A stretch of DNA of 33,313 bases. Origin: a virus. Made by a program: the position numbers and the translations under genes. Below, piece by piece: positions 16,601-22,692 of the stretch. The notes under the pieces were generated by a model. The model had not been told where the DNA came from, searched no databases, and saw only the letters and a list, made by a program, of their open reading frames with translations. Position 1 is the stretch's first letter, and the number at the start of each line of letters is the position of its first letter. Where the stretch lies: IMG/VR virus record IMGVR_UViG_3300030090_000565, positions 594 to 33,906 of that record; one strand, written 5' to 3'.

Positions 16601-17306
16601 TAATCAATTTTTACAAACAGATATAAAAAACGCTACTTTACAATGGATTAAAAACACGGTTACAGATGTTCCTACTGGAATGGGTACAGAAGTTAGAGGA
16701 GTTAATGCTGACAAAGTTATAAAACTAGTAACAGAAGGTTTTGGACCTCCAGGTTCAACAACAGACGATTTAACTTTTGAAGGTTTTATAAAACCTCTTT
16801 TATTTGATGCTGCTGATGAATATACAAAACAATTCAGAAGATTTGCAGATATGGTTTCTAAAAATCAAAAAGGAATGGTTAATGAAGAACAAGTTGCAGA
16901 GGCTTTAGCTAGACCCAGAGGAGTTTTTGACTACGTGATGAAAACTTGGATTCCACCTTTAACACAATTTGGTAGAAGAATGACTGCTCTTACGAGAAGA
17001 ATGGGGGATAAACAAAGAATAGTAATGGCTGAAATGATGTTAGACCCGAAAGCGTTCAAAAAATATATGGATATGGCACAAGGTAAAATAAACAGAGACG
17101 CTGCTATTCGTTTTTTAGTTTCATGGGGAAGTGTTGCTTCTCAAGATTTAGCTAATGATATGGATATGTATGACGCAGAAGATTTATATGTATTAGATTT
17201 TGGTAGAAAAGAACAAAAAAGAATAGATGTAATAGAGGCTGGATTACCCGTGCCTCCAGGAACTTTAACAAGAATAATGGATATAAGAAGAAATGCAGGA
17301 CAGTGA
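13662..17306 (+). CDS. Large 1214-aa virion protein, putative internal / DNA-ejection protein
   Basis: This is the longest gene in the window. It is helical and charged throughout, with two weakly hydrophobic patches about residues 345-365 (MLQIGGMSLLSATGAAGG) and 388-405 (ALIGALAFAGTAAVTMAI) that could act as membrane-inserting helices. Coiled-coil-like stretches occur around 550-600. It has no lysozyme or protease motif I can see. Size, helicity, membrane-active patches and position among virion genes resemble the internal ejection proteins of podovirus-like phages (T7 gp15/gp16 role). It lacks the repeat periodicity I would expect of a tape measure. The role is an inference. Confidence 0.7.
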   Translation: MATDNANKPEMIPVEVWNTYTTKRDEVVEQFRNRTLPKNKNITYGQIISDDELRAIANNSEEVKPYVFSVYPEETEFSTKNEEFVKNIFSQRVAPYNTVPKVDYNIYENMMERRPQLAKAWETYNSELGQTIRAEEAQGIYRPQQEFPVELTNEYIEKTGDQPPGVLSSFIEVSRYNRNLRNEPRMGRFAKAKEIAQWGVDPENVIDFEGAEDFQKGLFYLPRNMTKEDLDFYAKKRFKDLGLNISGDFQYINPGNPSLGIKFKKDGEDEYKIINSPFVEWSDVKQFLAKESPAIVGDLLFTIGGTKGLDKAVKGKKFSKSRLKNATDKWAKEMNYIDPGVTKRMLQIGGMSLLSATGAAGGDFMRLVAGKEKGYHDRTFDDIVKESALIGALAFAGTAAVTMAIKTVPSIWKRFTGEEVPHSFYQTMDDIYETLKRQEEGVSTGPMNLAYGPNQATNKEIKEAIAKLADYTADEISEYGPSIVSALDDPDITANTLFEIFVRQADDPGIQNTFRKIQQGNDAVAEQFIRYMTDYFSDAGSAATGATVGETLKSTAKTKIDDIEAKMEEIVRQMQKEYADNVSKIEGGEGTLLLDDVLNPEASGSTLFIRTQKELDKILKQYKNTADEQYTSVKQKYNNLTTGAGYLRKPTSAWKNIKSDNKVVFGYKNKVAAADEFYNSIPRDLRMRLQGQSPTGGFAGKEEIKFTFEELDGYRMGLNKLASETADSNPILSKSARDLERGIERQMLEPILEESKKRYFASIGESVPNKKLTKSQNAAVENWRLENNYGVDLEDAWKVSQEARKLANSQLFKSIKQTYPERLIDTILATNTKKAATNTPLNDFLTVLKSNKNSNEIKDIQEGLFSWINRSIFEDPNLSSFQKGNKYRQFVSDYRGTLKTLYGDDFKKLFGTSFKDFDNAVLQLQEYDNIVKALRFKYAPNNSSAGVYNFVENILETAPKQKISGQATADVKELIKLVGDNQFLQTDIKNATLQWIKNTVTDVPTGMGTEVRGVNADKVIKLVTEGFGPPGSTTDDLTFEGFIKPLLFDAADEYTKQFRRFADMVSKNQKGMVNEEQVAEALARPRGVFDYVMKTWIPPLTQFGRRMTALTRRMGDKQRIVMAEMMLDPKAFKKYMDMAQGKINRDAAIRFLVSWGSVASQDLANDMDMYDAEDLYVLDFGRKEQKRIDVIEAGLPVPPGTLTRIMDIRRNAGQ

Positions 17307-17311
17307 TAAAT

Positions 17312-18418
17312 ATGAATAGATTTGATTTCGATAGAGGAATGGGTATTAGAGGTTTAACAGGAAGTAGACCTACTTCTTTTCAATATGAAGCAGACCCAAT
17401 TATGGATGCTATAGTTTCTAGACAAGACGCTAACGATTCTATAAATAGAGCTACTGACCAATATGAAGCAGATGTTGCTGATTTTAAAGATACTATCGCT
17501 AGAGAAAAAGAACAAGGTATAGCTGGTTTACCTAGTATGAATGATTTAAACAATAGTCCTTTTATTTCTGAAGGAATAAACTCCATTATAGACAGACCTA
17601 ATGAGGCTGTTTCGTTCATAACTAATCCAAGAGATACATACAACCCCCCTGTGAATGAAATAGTCTCTCCCCCTTTTAGAGAACTACCACCAGACCGAGA
17701 TTCATTTGATTATGGCTATGGTCCAGGAATTATGCCGCCATTACCAGATGATTTCTTTATAGAAGATGATATAAATATGCCTCCTGTTCTTCCGCCTGTA
17801 TTTAAAGATAATCCTTTTAAAGATATTTTTACACCACCTAATGAACCACCATTTGAACCACCAATAGATGTACCGCCACCATTTACACCACCATTTGAAC
17901 CACCAATAGATGTACCGCCACCATTTGTACCACCTAATGAACCACCGCATTGGCATGATGAAGAAAGAAGATACCCGCCAGGATATGATAGAGATGATGA
18001 TGTACCACCTCCTAGAGATGATGATGTACCGCCACCACCTCCGCCACCGCCACCTCCGCCACCGCCACCGCCACCGCCTAGTGGACCTATAAACTATTAC
18101 ACGGGTGAAGTAATAAATAATCCGTATACACCGTATGCAACGGATAGTGGTGCACCTGCGTTAAGTAGAAGAATAAGTCCTGCGAGCTTTGGTATGGCTC
18201 CTGGAATGTTTCCCCCACCCCCGAATAATAAAACTATAGAAAAACCAGATGAACTACCTCCAGATAGACCTGATAGAAATAATGCAATTTTTGCTAATCA
18301 AGGTAAATATTTAAAGAACAGTTCATTAAATAAAGGTATCATGAGGTTGCCGCAAAGCGAACAAGGTGATACAATGACAACACAGATGTTCCAACGAGCA
18401 TTTAGACCAAGGAGATAA
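17312..18418 (+). CDS. Proline-rich repeat protein, virion-associated
   Basis: This protein has 368 aa from ATG 17312; a GTG at 17303 in the same frame is possible, but AGGA at 17297-17300 is too close to it. The N-terminal third is polar. Residues about 125-250 are dominated by PPFEPPIDVPPPF-type repeats, DDDVPPPR units and a run of 17 consecutive prolines (18029-18079). Such a rod-like segment could be a flexible spacer or fibre. Long Pro runs stall ribosomes and need EF-P in the host. The Pro codons (CCA, CCG) make a local G+C peak. The C-terminus returns to ordinary polar sequence ending in RAFRPRR. Function is unknown. Confidence 0.7.
   Translation: MNRFDFDRGMGIRGLTGSRPTSFQYEADPIMDAIVSRQDANDSINRATDQYEADVADFKDTIAREKEQGIAGLPSMNDLNNSPFISEGINSIIDRPNEAVSFITNPRDTYNPPVNEIVSPPFRELPPDRDSFDYGYGPGIMPPLPDDFFIEDDINMPPVLPPVFKDNPFKDIFTPPNEPPFEPPIDVPPPFTPPFEPPIDVPPPFVPPNEPPHWHDEERRYPPGYDRDDDVPPPRDDDVPPPPPPPPPPPPPPPPPSGPINYYTGEVINNPYTPYATDSGAPALSRRISPASFGMAPGMFPPPPNNKTIEKPDELPPDRPDRNNAIFANQGKYLKNSSLNKGIMRLPQSEQGDTMTTQMFQRAFRPRR
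17845..17926 (+). repeat. Two-copy 42-base tandem repeat inside the proline-rich gene
   Basis: A 40-base unit starting ACCACCATTTGAACCACC at 17845 recurs exactly at 17887. The 42-base period equals 14 codons (PPFEPPIDVPPPF plus one variable residue), so the repeat is in frame and copy number could change without frameshift. Confidence 0.9.
18029..18079 (+). repeat. Run of 17 proline codons
   Basis: CCG, CCA and CCT codons follow one another from 18029 to 18079. The mixed codons rule out a simple trinucleotide slip at the DNA level and suggest selection for the poly-proline stretch. Confidence 0.9.
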
Positions 18419-18420
18419 CT

Positions 18421-19257
18421 ATGGACCCTAATGAAAGATTAACAGGTATTGCAAGTATGATGCCACAAGGTGGAGCACCTATGGGTGGTGGAGCACCAGC
18501 ACCAATGGCACCTCCCCCTATGCCTCAACCAGAAATGTCGGGACCTCCTCCTATGCCTATGGAACCTGAAATGGGTGGTGAACAGCCTCCTATGAATTTA
18601 GAACAAGACGCTATGATGTTAGCTGAAGCTGTTGTAGGTAGAACACAAGGCGATATAGGTGCAGCTGTAGATGTTTTAGATACAGCTAAAGCTATGTTAA
18701 TGTCTAGTGGTAATCAAGAACCACAAATGATGAATATGGGTGGACCTTTATATGCTGAAAGTGGTAGAGCAATTTCTAATTCTGATTCTGATATATTAAG
18801 ACAGATGATTATGGACGATTTTCAAGGACAAAGCGGAAGAACTATGTCTGATAAAGATACATCAAGATTAACACAATTAGGGGATTTATTTAGAAAAGAC
18901 TGGGAAATGTATAAGGAATATACTCGAAATAACCCAGAACTTTCAGAATACCTAGATATTATAACAAGAGGAGGTAGAGCATTAAGCGATAAAGATGCAC
19001 AAATGCTTTACGAAATGGGTATTAGAAGTGGTGAAATAGGTAGTGCAACTAACCCTGACCCTTTAGATTCATTAGGCAGAACTAGGTCTGGTATAGATTG
19101 GTCAAAATTAAAAAATATTTCTCCTTCTTATCGACTGTATGAAAAAATGAAGAAGAAAGAAAATGTGCCTCCTGTTTCAAGAGCAGTTGGTGGACCTTTA
19201 ATGACTGATGCACAAAAATATAGGGAAGCAATAAAAGAAGCTAGAATGGTTAGTTAA
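18421..19257 (+). CDS. Virion-associated protein with three SDKD-type repeats
   Basis: Residues 12-60 of this 278-aa protein are Pro/Met/Gly rich (PMGGGAPAPMAPPPMPQPEM). Three copies of a short motif follow: GRAISNSDSDIL (115-126), GRTMSDKDTSRL (139-150) and GRALSDKDAQML (185-196). Each is followed by a helix, which suggests a repeated docking element. The 581-aa protein upstream has one further copy (GRTLSDKD). Two short GGPL segments (108-111 and near 260) flank the repeats. It ends tail-to-tail with the helicase gene; the two stops overlap over 19250-19257. I do not recognise the family. Confidence 0.7.
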   Translation: MDPNERLTGIASMMPQGGAPMGGGAPAPMAPPPMPQPEMSGPPPMPMEPEMGGEQPPMNLEQDAMMLAEAVVGRTQGDIGAAVDVLDTAKAMLMSSGNQEPQMMNMGGPLYAESGRAISNSDSDILRQMIMDDFQGQSGRTMSDKDTSRLTQLGDLFRKDWEMYKEYTRNNPELSEYLDIITRGGRALSDKDAQMLYEMGIRSGEIGSATNPDPLDSLGRTRSGIDWSKLKNISPSYRLYEKMKKKENVPPVSRAVGGPLMTDAQKYREAIKEARMVS

Positions 19258-20701
19258 TCCAATCTTTCCATTTTTCATCACCTAATACTTCTTGTGCTAG
19301 GTCGAGTTTGTTTCTAAGAGCTTTTACAATTTTTTCATCTACAGTACCTTTAGCGACTAAATCAATATAAGTTACTTTATTAGTTTGCCCTATACGATGA
19401 GCACGGTCTTCAGATTGTAAACGTTTTTCTAAATCATAATTATTACTATAATAAATTACATTACTTGCTTCAGTTAAAGTAATTCCATAACCACCTGTTT
19501 GGGTATTACTAACTAAATATTGTAGTTGTGAATTAGGGTCTTGAAACCTACGTATAATTTCTTGACGTTCTTCGTCAGGTGTTTCACCGTAATAGGTAGC
19601 TACACTTTCAGTGCCTGTTATTTCTTGTAATGTTTTTAATATTCTTTTTATATCGTATTGATAGTTAGCCCATATAATAGTTTTACCTTGTACTTCTTGT
19701 AAAATATTTAATAGTTCATCTAAACGGTTGCTTTTAACTTCTACTTCTTCACCATTATCATGTCTAACGAAACCACAAACAACTTGGTGTAATCTTAATA
19801 TTTGTGTAAGTATTGAAGTTACACTAACTATTTCATGTGAATCTAATTCTGCAATAGCGTAATCTTTTAATTGTTTATAAACTTTCTTTTGTTCAGGAGT
19901 TAATTCTACTTCCCTACGTTGATATATTTTATCTGGTAAATCTAAACAGTCTTTCTTTAAAACTCTATAAGAAAATTCATTTACGTTTTTACTTAATTCA
20001 TCTAAATTTTGATAACCTACAACTTGCCTAAACGACCTAGCCCCCATTTTACGATTAATTAATTGTGCGTATCTGTTTTGAAAAGAATAATAAGACGCAT
20101 ACCCTAATAATTGAGGAGATAAGAAACTGCTTTGACTGTATAAATCTAAAGGTGATTGCGTAACAGGAAATCCTGTAAGTATTCTCCTGTATTTAGTATT
20201 GATAGCTAACTTCAATAAATTTTTAGTTCTTTGTGCTTTAGGATTTTTTATAGTCGTTGATTCGTCAACTGCTATTAACGGTAAATGTCCTAATATAAAT
20301 TTTTCAACAAAAGCTACTCCTTTTTTAGTGCTAAAAGCTTCAACGTTGATTACTAATATTTTTAAATCATCACTAGGAGTAAATAATTTAATTAATTCTT
20401 CTTTTTGTTTTTTAGTAGGTGCAGGATTCCACACAGCTATTTGTGTTTCTACGTGGTCTGGCATATGAGTAGGTATTTCTTTTTCTGACCAGTTTCTATA
20501 CACCCCTTTTGGAGCAACAATAATTGCAGAATTTATCCCGCCTTTATCATAAAGTATAGCTATATTATCAATAAGAACTTTGGATTTACCCGTTCCCATT
20601 TCCATAAAATAAGCGTATTCTTTTTTATTCCAAGACTTTTTTAACGCTTCTAATTGATGCTCATACGGCTTAGTTTTAAACTTATATTTAATTTCACTCA
20701 T
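19250..20701 (-). CDS. SNF2-type superfamily 2 DNA helicase/translocase
   Basis: This 483-aa protein is on the minus strand. Visible motifs are Q-like YEHQLEAL (13-20), Walker A EMGTGKS (34-40), motif II VDESTT (145-150, DEST in place of DEAH), ILTGFPVTQSPLDLYSQ (174-190, SNF2 motif III region), a VSNTQTGGYGITLTEAS segment and motif VI RAHRIGQ (433-439). These are typical of compact phage SNF2-family ATPases, which move along duplex DNA and may remodel protein-DNA complexes or aid replication and recombination. It is the only minus-strand gene here and probably has its own promoter near 20728-20733. Family is confident, exact job unknown. Confidence 0.93.
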   Translation of the reverse strand: MSEIKYKFKTKPYEHQLEALKKSWNKKEYAYFMEMGTGKSKVLIDNIAILYDKGGINSAIIVAPKGVYRNWSEKEIPTHMPDHVETQIAVWNPAPTKKQKEELIKLFTPSDDLKILVINVEAFSTKKGVAFVEKFILGHLPLIAVDESTTIKNPKAQRTKNLLKLAINTKYRRILTGFPVTQSPLDLYSQSSFLSPQLLGYASYYSFQNRYAQLINRKMGARSFRQVVGYQNLDELSKNVNEFSYRVLKKDCLDLPDKIYQRREVELTPEQKKVYKQLKDYAIAELDSHEIVSVTSILTQILRLHQVVCGFVRHDNGEEVEVKSNRLDELLNILQEVQGKTIIWANYQYDIKRILKTLQEITGTESVATYYGETPDEERQEIIRRFQDPNSQLQYLVSNTQTGGYGITLTEASNVIYYSNNYDLEKRLQSEDRAHRIGQTNKVTYIDLVAKGTVDEKIVKALRNKLDLAQEVLGDEKWKDWIN

Positions 20702-20727
20702 AATTAACTTTCTAATTTCTGAGTGAG

Positions 20728-20733
20728 ATTATA
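20728..20733 (-). promoter_or_regulatory. Candidate -10 element for the SNF2 helicase gene
   Basis: A perfect TATAAT on the minus strand lies 27 bases before the helicase ATG. The -35 position 17 bases upstream reads TATAAA, a poor match, so this rests on the -10 alone. Confidence 0.3.
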
Positions 20734-20806
20734 TATTACAAACTATATTATTTATAGCCCAACTTAAAACTTTTTCTCATGCCCTCTAATAGAATCACTC
20801 TGTTTT

Positions 20807-20877
20807 TAATACTGACTTTTTGAAATCTAATATTGTAATAATCTCTAAAACACTGAGATTTTTTAAAGTCAGTATTA
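20807..20877. repeat. 13-bp perfect inverted repeat enclosing a smaller hairpin
   Basis: TAATACTGACTTT (20807-20819) pairs perfectly with AAAGTCAGTATTA (20865-20877). Inside, AATCTC (20840-20845) pairs with GAGATT (20855-20860) around a 9-base loop. The inner stem is followed by T4 more (GAGATTTTTT), faintly terminator-like, but it is short and AT-rich. Confidence 0.85.
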
Positions 20878-20896
20878 GTTTATTAGTAATATTAGT
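20874..20896 (+). repeat. Three ATTAGT direct repeats
   Basis: ATTAGT occurs at 20874-20879, 20882-20887 and 20891-20896, spaced 8 and 9 bases apart, starting in the right arm of the inverted repeat. They could be short iteron-like binding sites, though low-complexity AT sequence can do this by chance. Confidence 0.5.
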
Positions 20897-20955
20897 AAAT
20901 CTTAAAAATTTTTTTCTGTAAAAAATTTATTTTTTAAAAAACATATAACTAATAA

Positions 20956-20965
20956 CTTTACTTTG
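20956..20965 (+). promoter_or_regulatory. Shared intergenic motif CTTTACTTTG, copy 1
   Basis: This 10-mer ends 53 bases before the ATG at 21018. The same 10-mer lies 55 bases before the ATG at 26363 (26299-26308) and again at 32566-32575. TTGTCC (20963-20968) with TTTAAT (20985-20990), 16 bases apart, could be a promoter overlapping the motif. Confidence 0.45.
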
Positions 20966-20988
20966 TCCTTATTCGTATATATTATTTA

Positions 20989-21000
20989 ATTTCTAGAAAT
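20989..21000. promoter_or_regulatory. 12-bp perfect palindrome, possible operator
   Basis: ATTTCTAGAAAT is a perfect palindrome. It lies directly before the strong ribosome site AAAGGAG of the first early gene and just past the candidate -10, where a repressor dimer could bind. Confidence 0.4.
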
Positions 21001-21017
21001 AAGAAAGGAGAAAACAA

Positions 21018-21359
21018 ATGACAGTATATGTCGTACAAGAAGTTCAAGGTAGAAATATTGCCTCTGCTAGACAGTATGGTGATTTTGAAGTTTTGTTACC
21101 TTCTAATACTCAAATAATGTTAAGTGCCTCTCCTTCTGTTCGTAGAATGAAGAAACTCCTACAGGACTACAAGGAAGGGGATTACTTACTTTTAATTGGC
21201 GACCCTGCCGCCATAGGCGTAGCGTGTTCTATCGCTGCATTTTATAATAGAGGTAGATATAGTATATTAAAGTGGGATAGGCAGGAAGGTTTATACTATC
21301 CCGTTGATATCGATTTACACCAGAAAGGAGAAATAGATGAATCAGAAACCAACTTTTGA
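21018..21359 (+). CDS. Early-region protein of unknown function
   Basis: This 113-aa protein has a strong AAAGGAG ribosome site 7 bases before ATG. It is an alpha/beta protein opening MTVYVVQEVQGRNIASARQY, with an LLLIGDPAAIGVACSIAAFY segment (about 56-75) and a WDRQEGLYYPVDIDL end. It is the first gene of the rightward replication block, so probably expressed early. Proteins of this look occur beside replication genes in marine phages, but I know no function. It overlaps the next gene by 23 bases. Confidence 0.7.
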   Translation: MTVYVVQEVQGRNIASARQYGDFEVLLPSNTQIMLSASPSVRRMKKLLQDYKEGDYLLLIGDPAAIGVACSIAAFYNRGRYSILKWDRQEGLYYPVDIDLHQKGEIDESETNF

Positions 21360-21912
21360 AGAACTTGTCGGAACCACAGATGCTCAGCAATGGGATACTG
21401 ATGTTTCTGATGGAGAACTTTCTATAGTTTCTGCTTTAGCTAATAAACAACTTCAACTAGCTACAGAAGTAGCAGAGTTAGAAGCTGACTTAAAAGCTAA
21501 AAAAGAAGAACTTCGTTTGACTTCGGAGCAAGAACTACCTGACGCTATGCAAGCAGCAGGTTTGACTCAAATAAAGCTTAGTACAGGAGAGAATATCTCT
21601 ATTAATGAGTTTTATAACGCTCATATATCGAAAGCAAACCAAGAAAAAGCGTACGAGTGGTTAACGGCTAACGGTCATGAAGGGCTTATAAAGAACGAGG
21701 TTCTTTTAAAGTTCGGACGTGAAGAAAGTACAGTTGTTGACGAAACAGTCTCAGCCTTACAAGCTAGAGGGTTATCACCACAAGTACGTCAGAGTGTTCA
21801 CCCTAGTACATTAAAAGCTTTTGTAAAAGAGCAGTTTACTAGTGGGAACGATATACCAACCGAGCCCTTTGGTATCTACATAGGTACTAAAGCTACTATT
21901 AAGAAGGATTAA
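21337..21912 (+). CDS. Phage replication-region protein of unknown function
   Basis: In this 191-aa protein an N-terminal coiled coil (about 30-65, NKQLQLATEVAELEADLKAK) is followed by a compact domain. That domain holds LTQIKLSTGENISINEFYNA, LIKNEVLLKFGREES, a QSVHPSTLKAFVKEQ segment and FGIYIGTKATI at the end. This arrangement is widespread in tailed phages directly before SSB-like genes and remains uncharacterised to my knowledge. The position suggests a DNA-metabolism role, perhaps partnering the next gene. AAAGGAG precedes the start. Confidence 0.75.
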   Translation: MNQKPTFEELVGTTDAQQWDTDVSDGELSIVSALANKQLQLATEVAELEADLKAKKEELRLTSEQELPDAMQAAGLTQIKLSTGENISINEFYNAHISKANQEKAYEWLTANGHEGLIKNEVLLKFGREESTVVDETVSALQARGLSPQVRQSVHPSTLKAFVKEQFTSGNDIPTEPFGIYIGTKATIKKD

Positions 21913-21916
21913 TATT

Positions 21917-22690
21917 ATGGCAGAAGAAAATAAAATAGTTGAGGCACCGTCAAACGCTATAAGCACTTTTGACGATACTTTACTATCAGGCGGTACTGGG
22001 TTAGAAGACACTACTACAGAGGATTTTGCAATCCCTTTTATTAGAGTTTTACAACCTATGTCACCACAATTACAACGACAACACGGCAGTTATGTAGAAG
22101 GTGCCAAAGCAGGAGACCTGTTTAACACCGTTACTGGCGAAGCCTACGACGGCGAGAAAGGAATATCTATTGTTCCATGTGCTTATAATAAAAAGTATAT
22201 AGAATGGATTCCTAGAGAAAAAGGTGGTGGATTAGTAAACGCTAACCACGATATTTCTATATTATCTAAATGTACTAGAGACCCTGAAACAAGAAGATAC
22301 TACACAAGTGATGGAAATGAGATAGTTGAAACTGCTCAATTCTTTATTCTTGTTACTGATGGAGAAACCACACAGCAAGCAGTTCTTGCATTTACTTCTA
22401 CTCAATTAGGAGTAGCTAGAAAGTGGTTAACTATGTTAAGAATGGCTAGAGTACAAAATTCTAAAGGGGAGTCTGTAGAAGCTCCTATGTTCGCGTATAC
22501 CTATAAACTTACTACTACCACTCAATCGAATGATAAAGGTAGTTGGAACGCTTATAGCGTAAACCAAGAAGGTGCTACAGTTTTAGAGGTAGCAAAAATA
22601 GCTAAAGACTTTATGTCTGCAGCTAGGTCTGGTGATGTTGATGTAAAACAAGAACAGCAGAACGACGTTGTTGACGATACGATAATTTAA
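21917..22690 (+). CDS. Putative phage single-stranded DNA-binding protein
   Basis: This 257-aa protein has an acidic N-terminus (about 1-35) and a core beginning DFAIPFIRVLQPMSPQLQ. KAGDLFNTVTGEAYDG and ISIVPCAYNKKYIEWIPRE follow, with LVTDGETTQQAVLAFTSTQL later. The C-terminal tail is acidic (QQNDVVDDTII), a layout typical of SSBs whose tail recruits partner proteins. Proteins with this core sit in the SSB slot of many phages, before primase and polymerase genes. No canonical OB-fold motif can be read by eye, so SSB is an inference from tail, size and position. Confidence 0.65.
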   Translation: MAEENKIVEAPSNAISTFDDTLLSGGTGLEDTTTEDFAIPFIRVLQPMSPQLQRQHGSYVEGAKAGDLFNTVTGEAYDGEKGISIVPCAYNKKYIEWIPREKGGGLVNANHDISILSKCTRDPETRRYYTSDGNEIVETAQFFILVTDGETTQQAVLAFTSTQLGVARKWLTMLRMARVQNSKGESVEAPMFAYTYKLTTTTQSNDKGSWNAYSVNQEGATVLEVAKIAKDFMSAARSGDVDVKQEQQNDVVDDTII

Positions 22691-22692
22691 TC

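Larger units (their letters stand above)
20702..21017. other. Divergent AT-rich control region, possible replication origin
   Basis: This 316-base gap separates the minus-strand helicase from the plus-strand replication genes. It holds nested inverted repeats (20807-20877), three ATTAGT direct repeats (20874-20896), long A/T runs (20900-20941), the CTTTACTTTG motif and a 12-base palindrome before the first gene. Divergent transcription plus an AT-rich stretch beside SSB and primase genes fits an origin and early control region. No open frame of note is seen in it. Confidence 0.5.

Noticed and set aside
13662-17306. Tape measure protein
   Set aside because: I saw no regular heptad or Trp/Phe periodicity and no neighbouring tail-chaperone frameshift pair. 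An internal/ejection protein fits better.
17910-18092. 60-aa His/Met-rich plus-strand frame
   Set aside because: It is a frame shadow of the proline-codon repeat; its composition comes from the repeat alone.
20199-20468. 89-aa plus-strand frame with a hydrophobic start
   Set aside because: It lies antisense to the SNF2 helicase core motifs and has no ribosome site.
20840-20866. Rho-independent terminator for the minus- or plus-strand transcripts
   Set aside because: The stem is only 6 bp and AT-rich. I treat it as part of the inverted-repeat structure.
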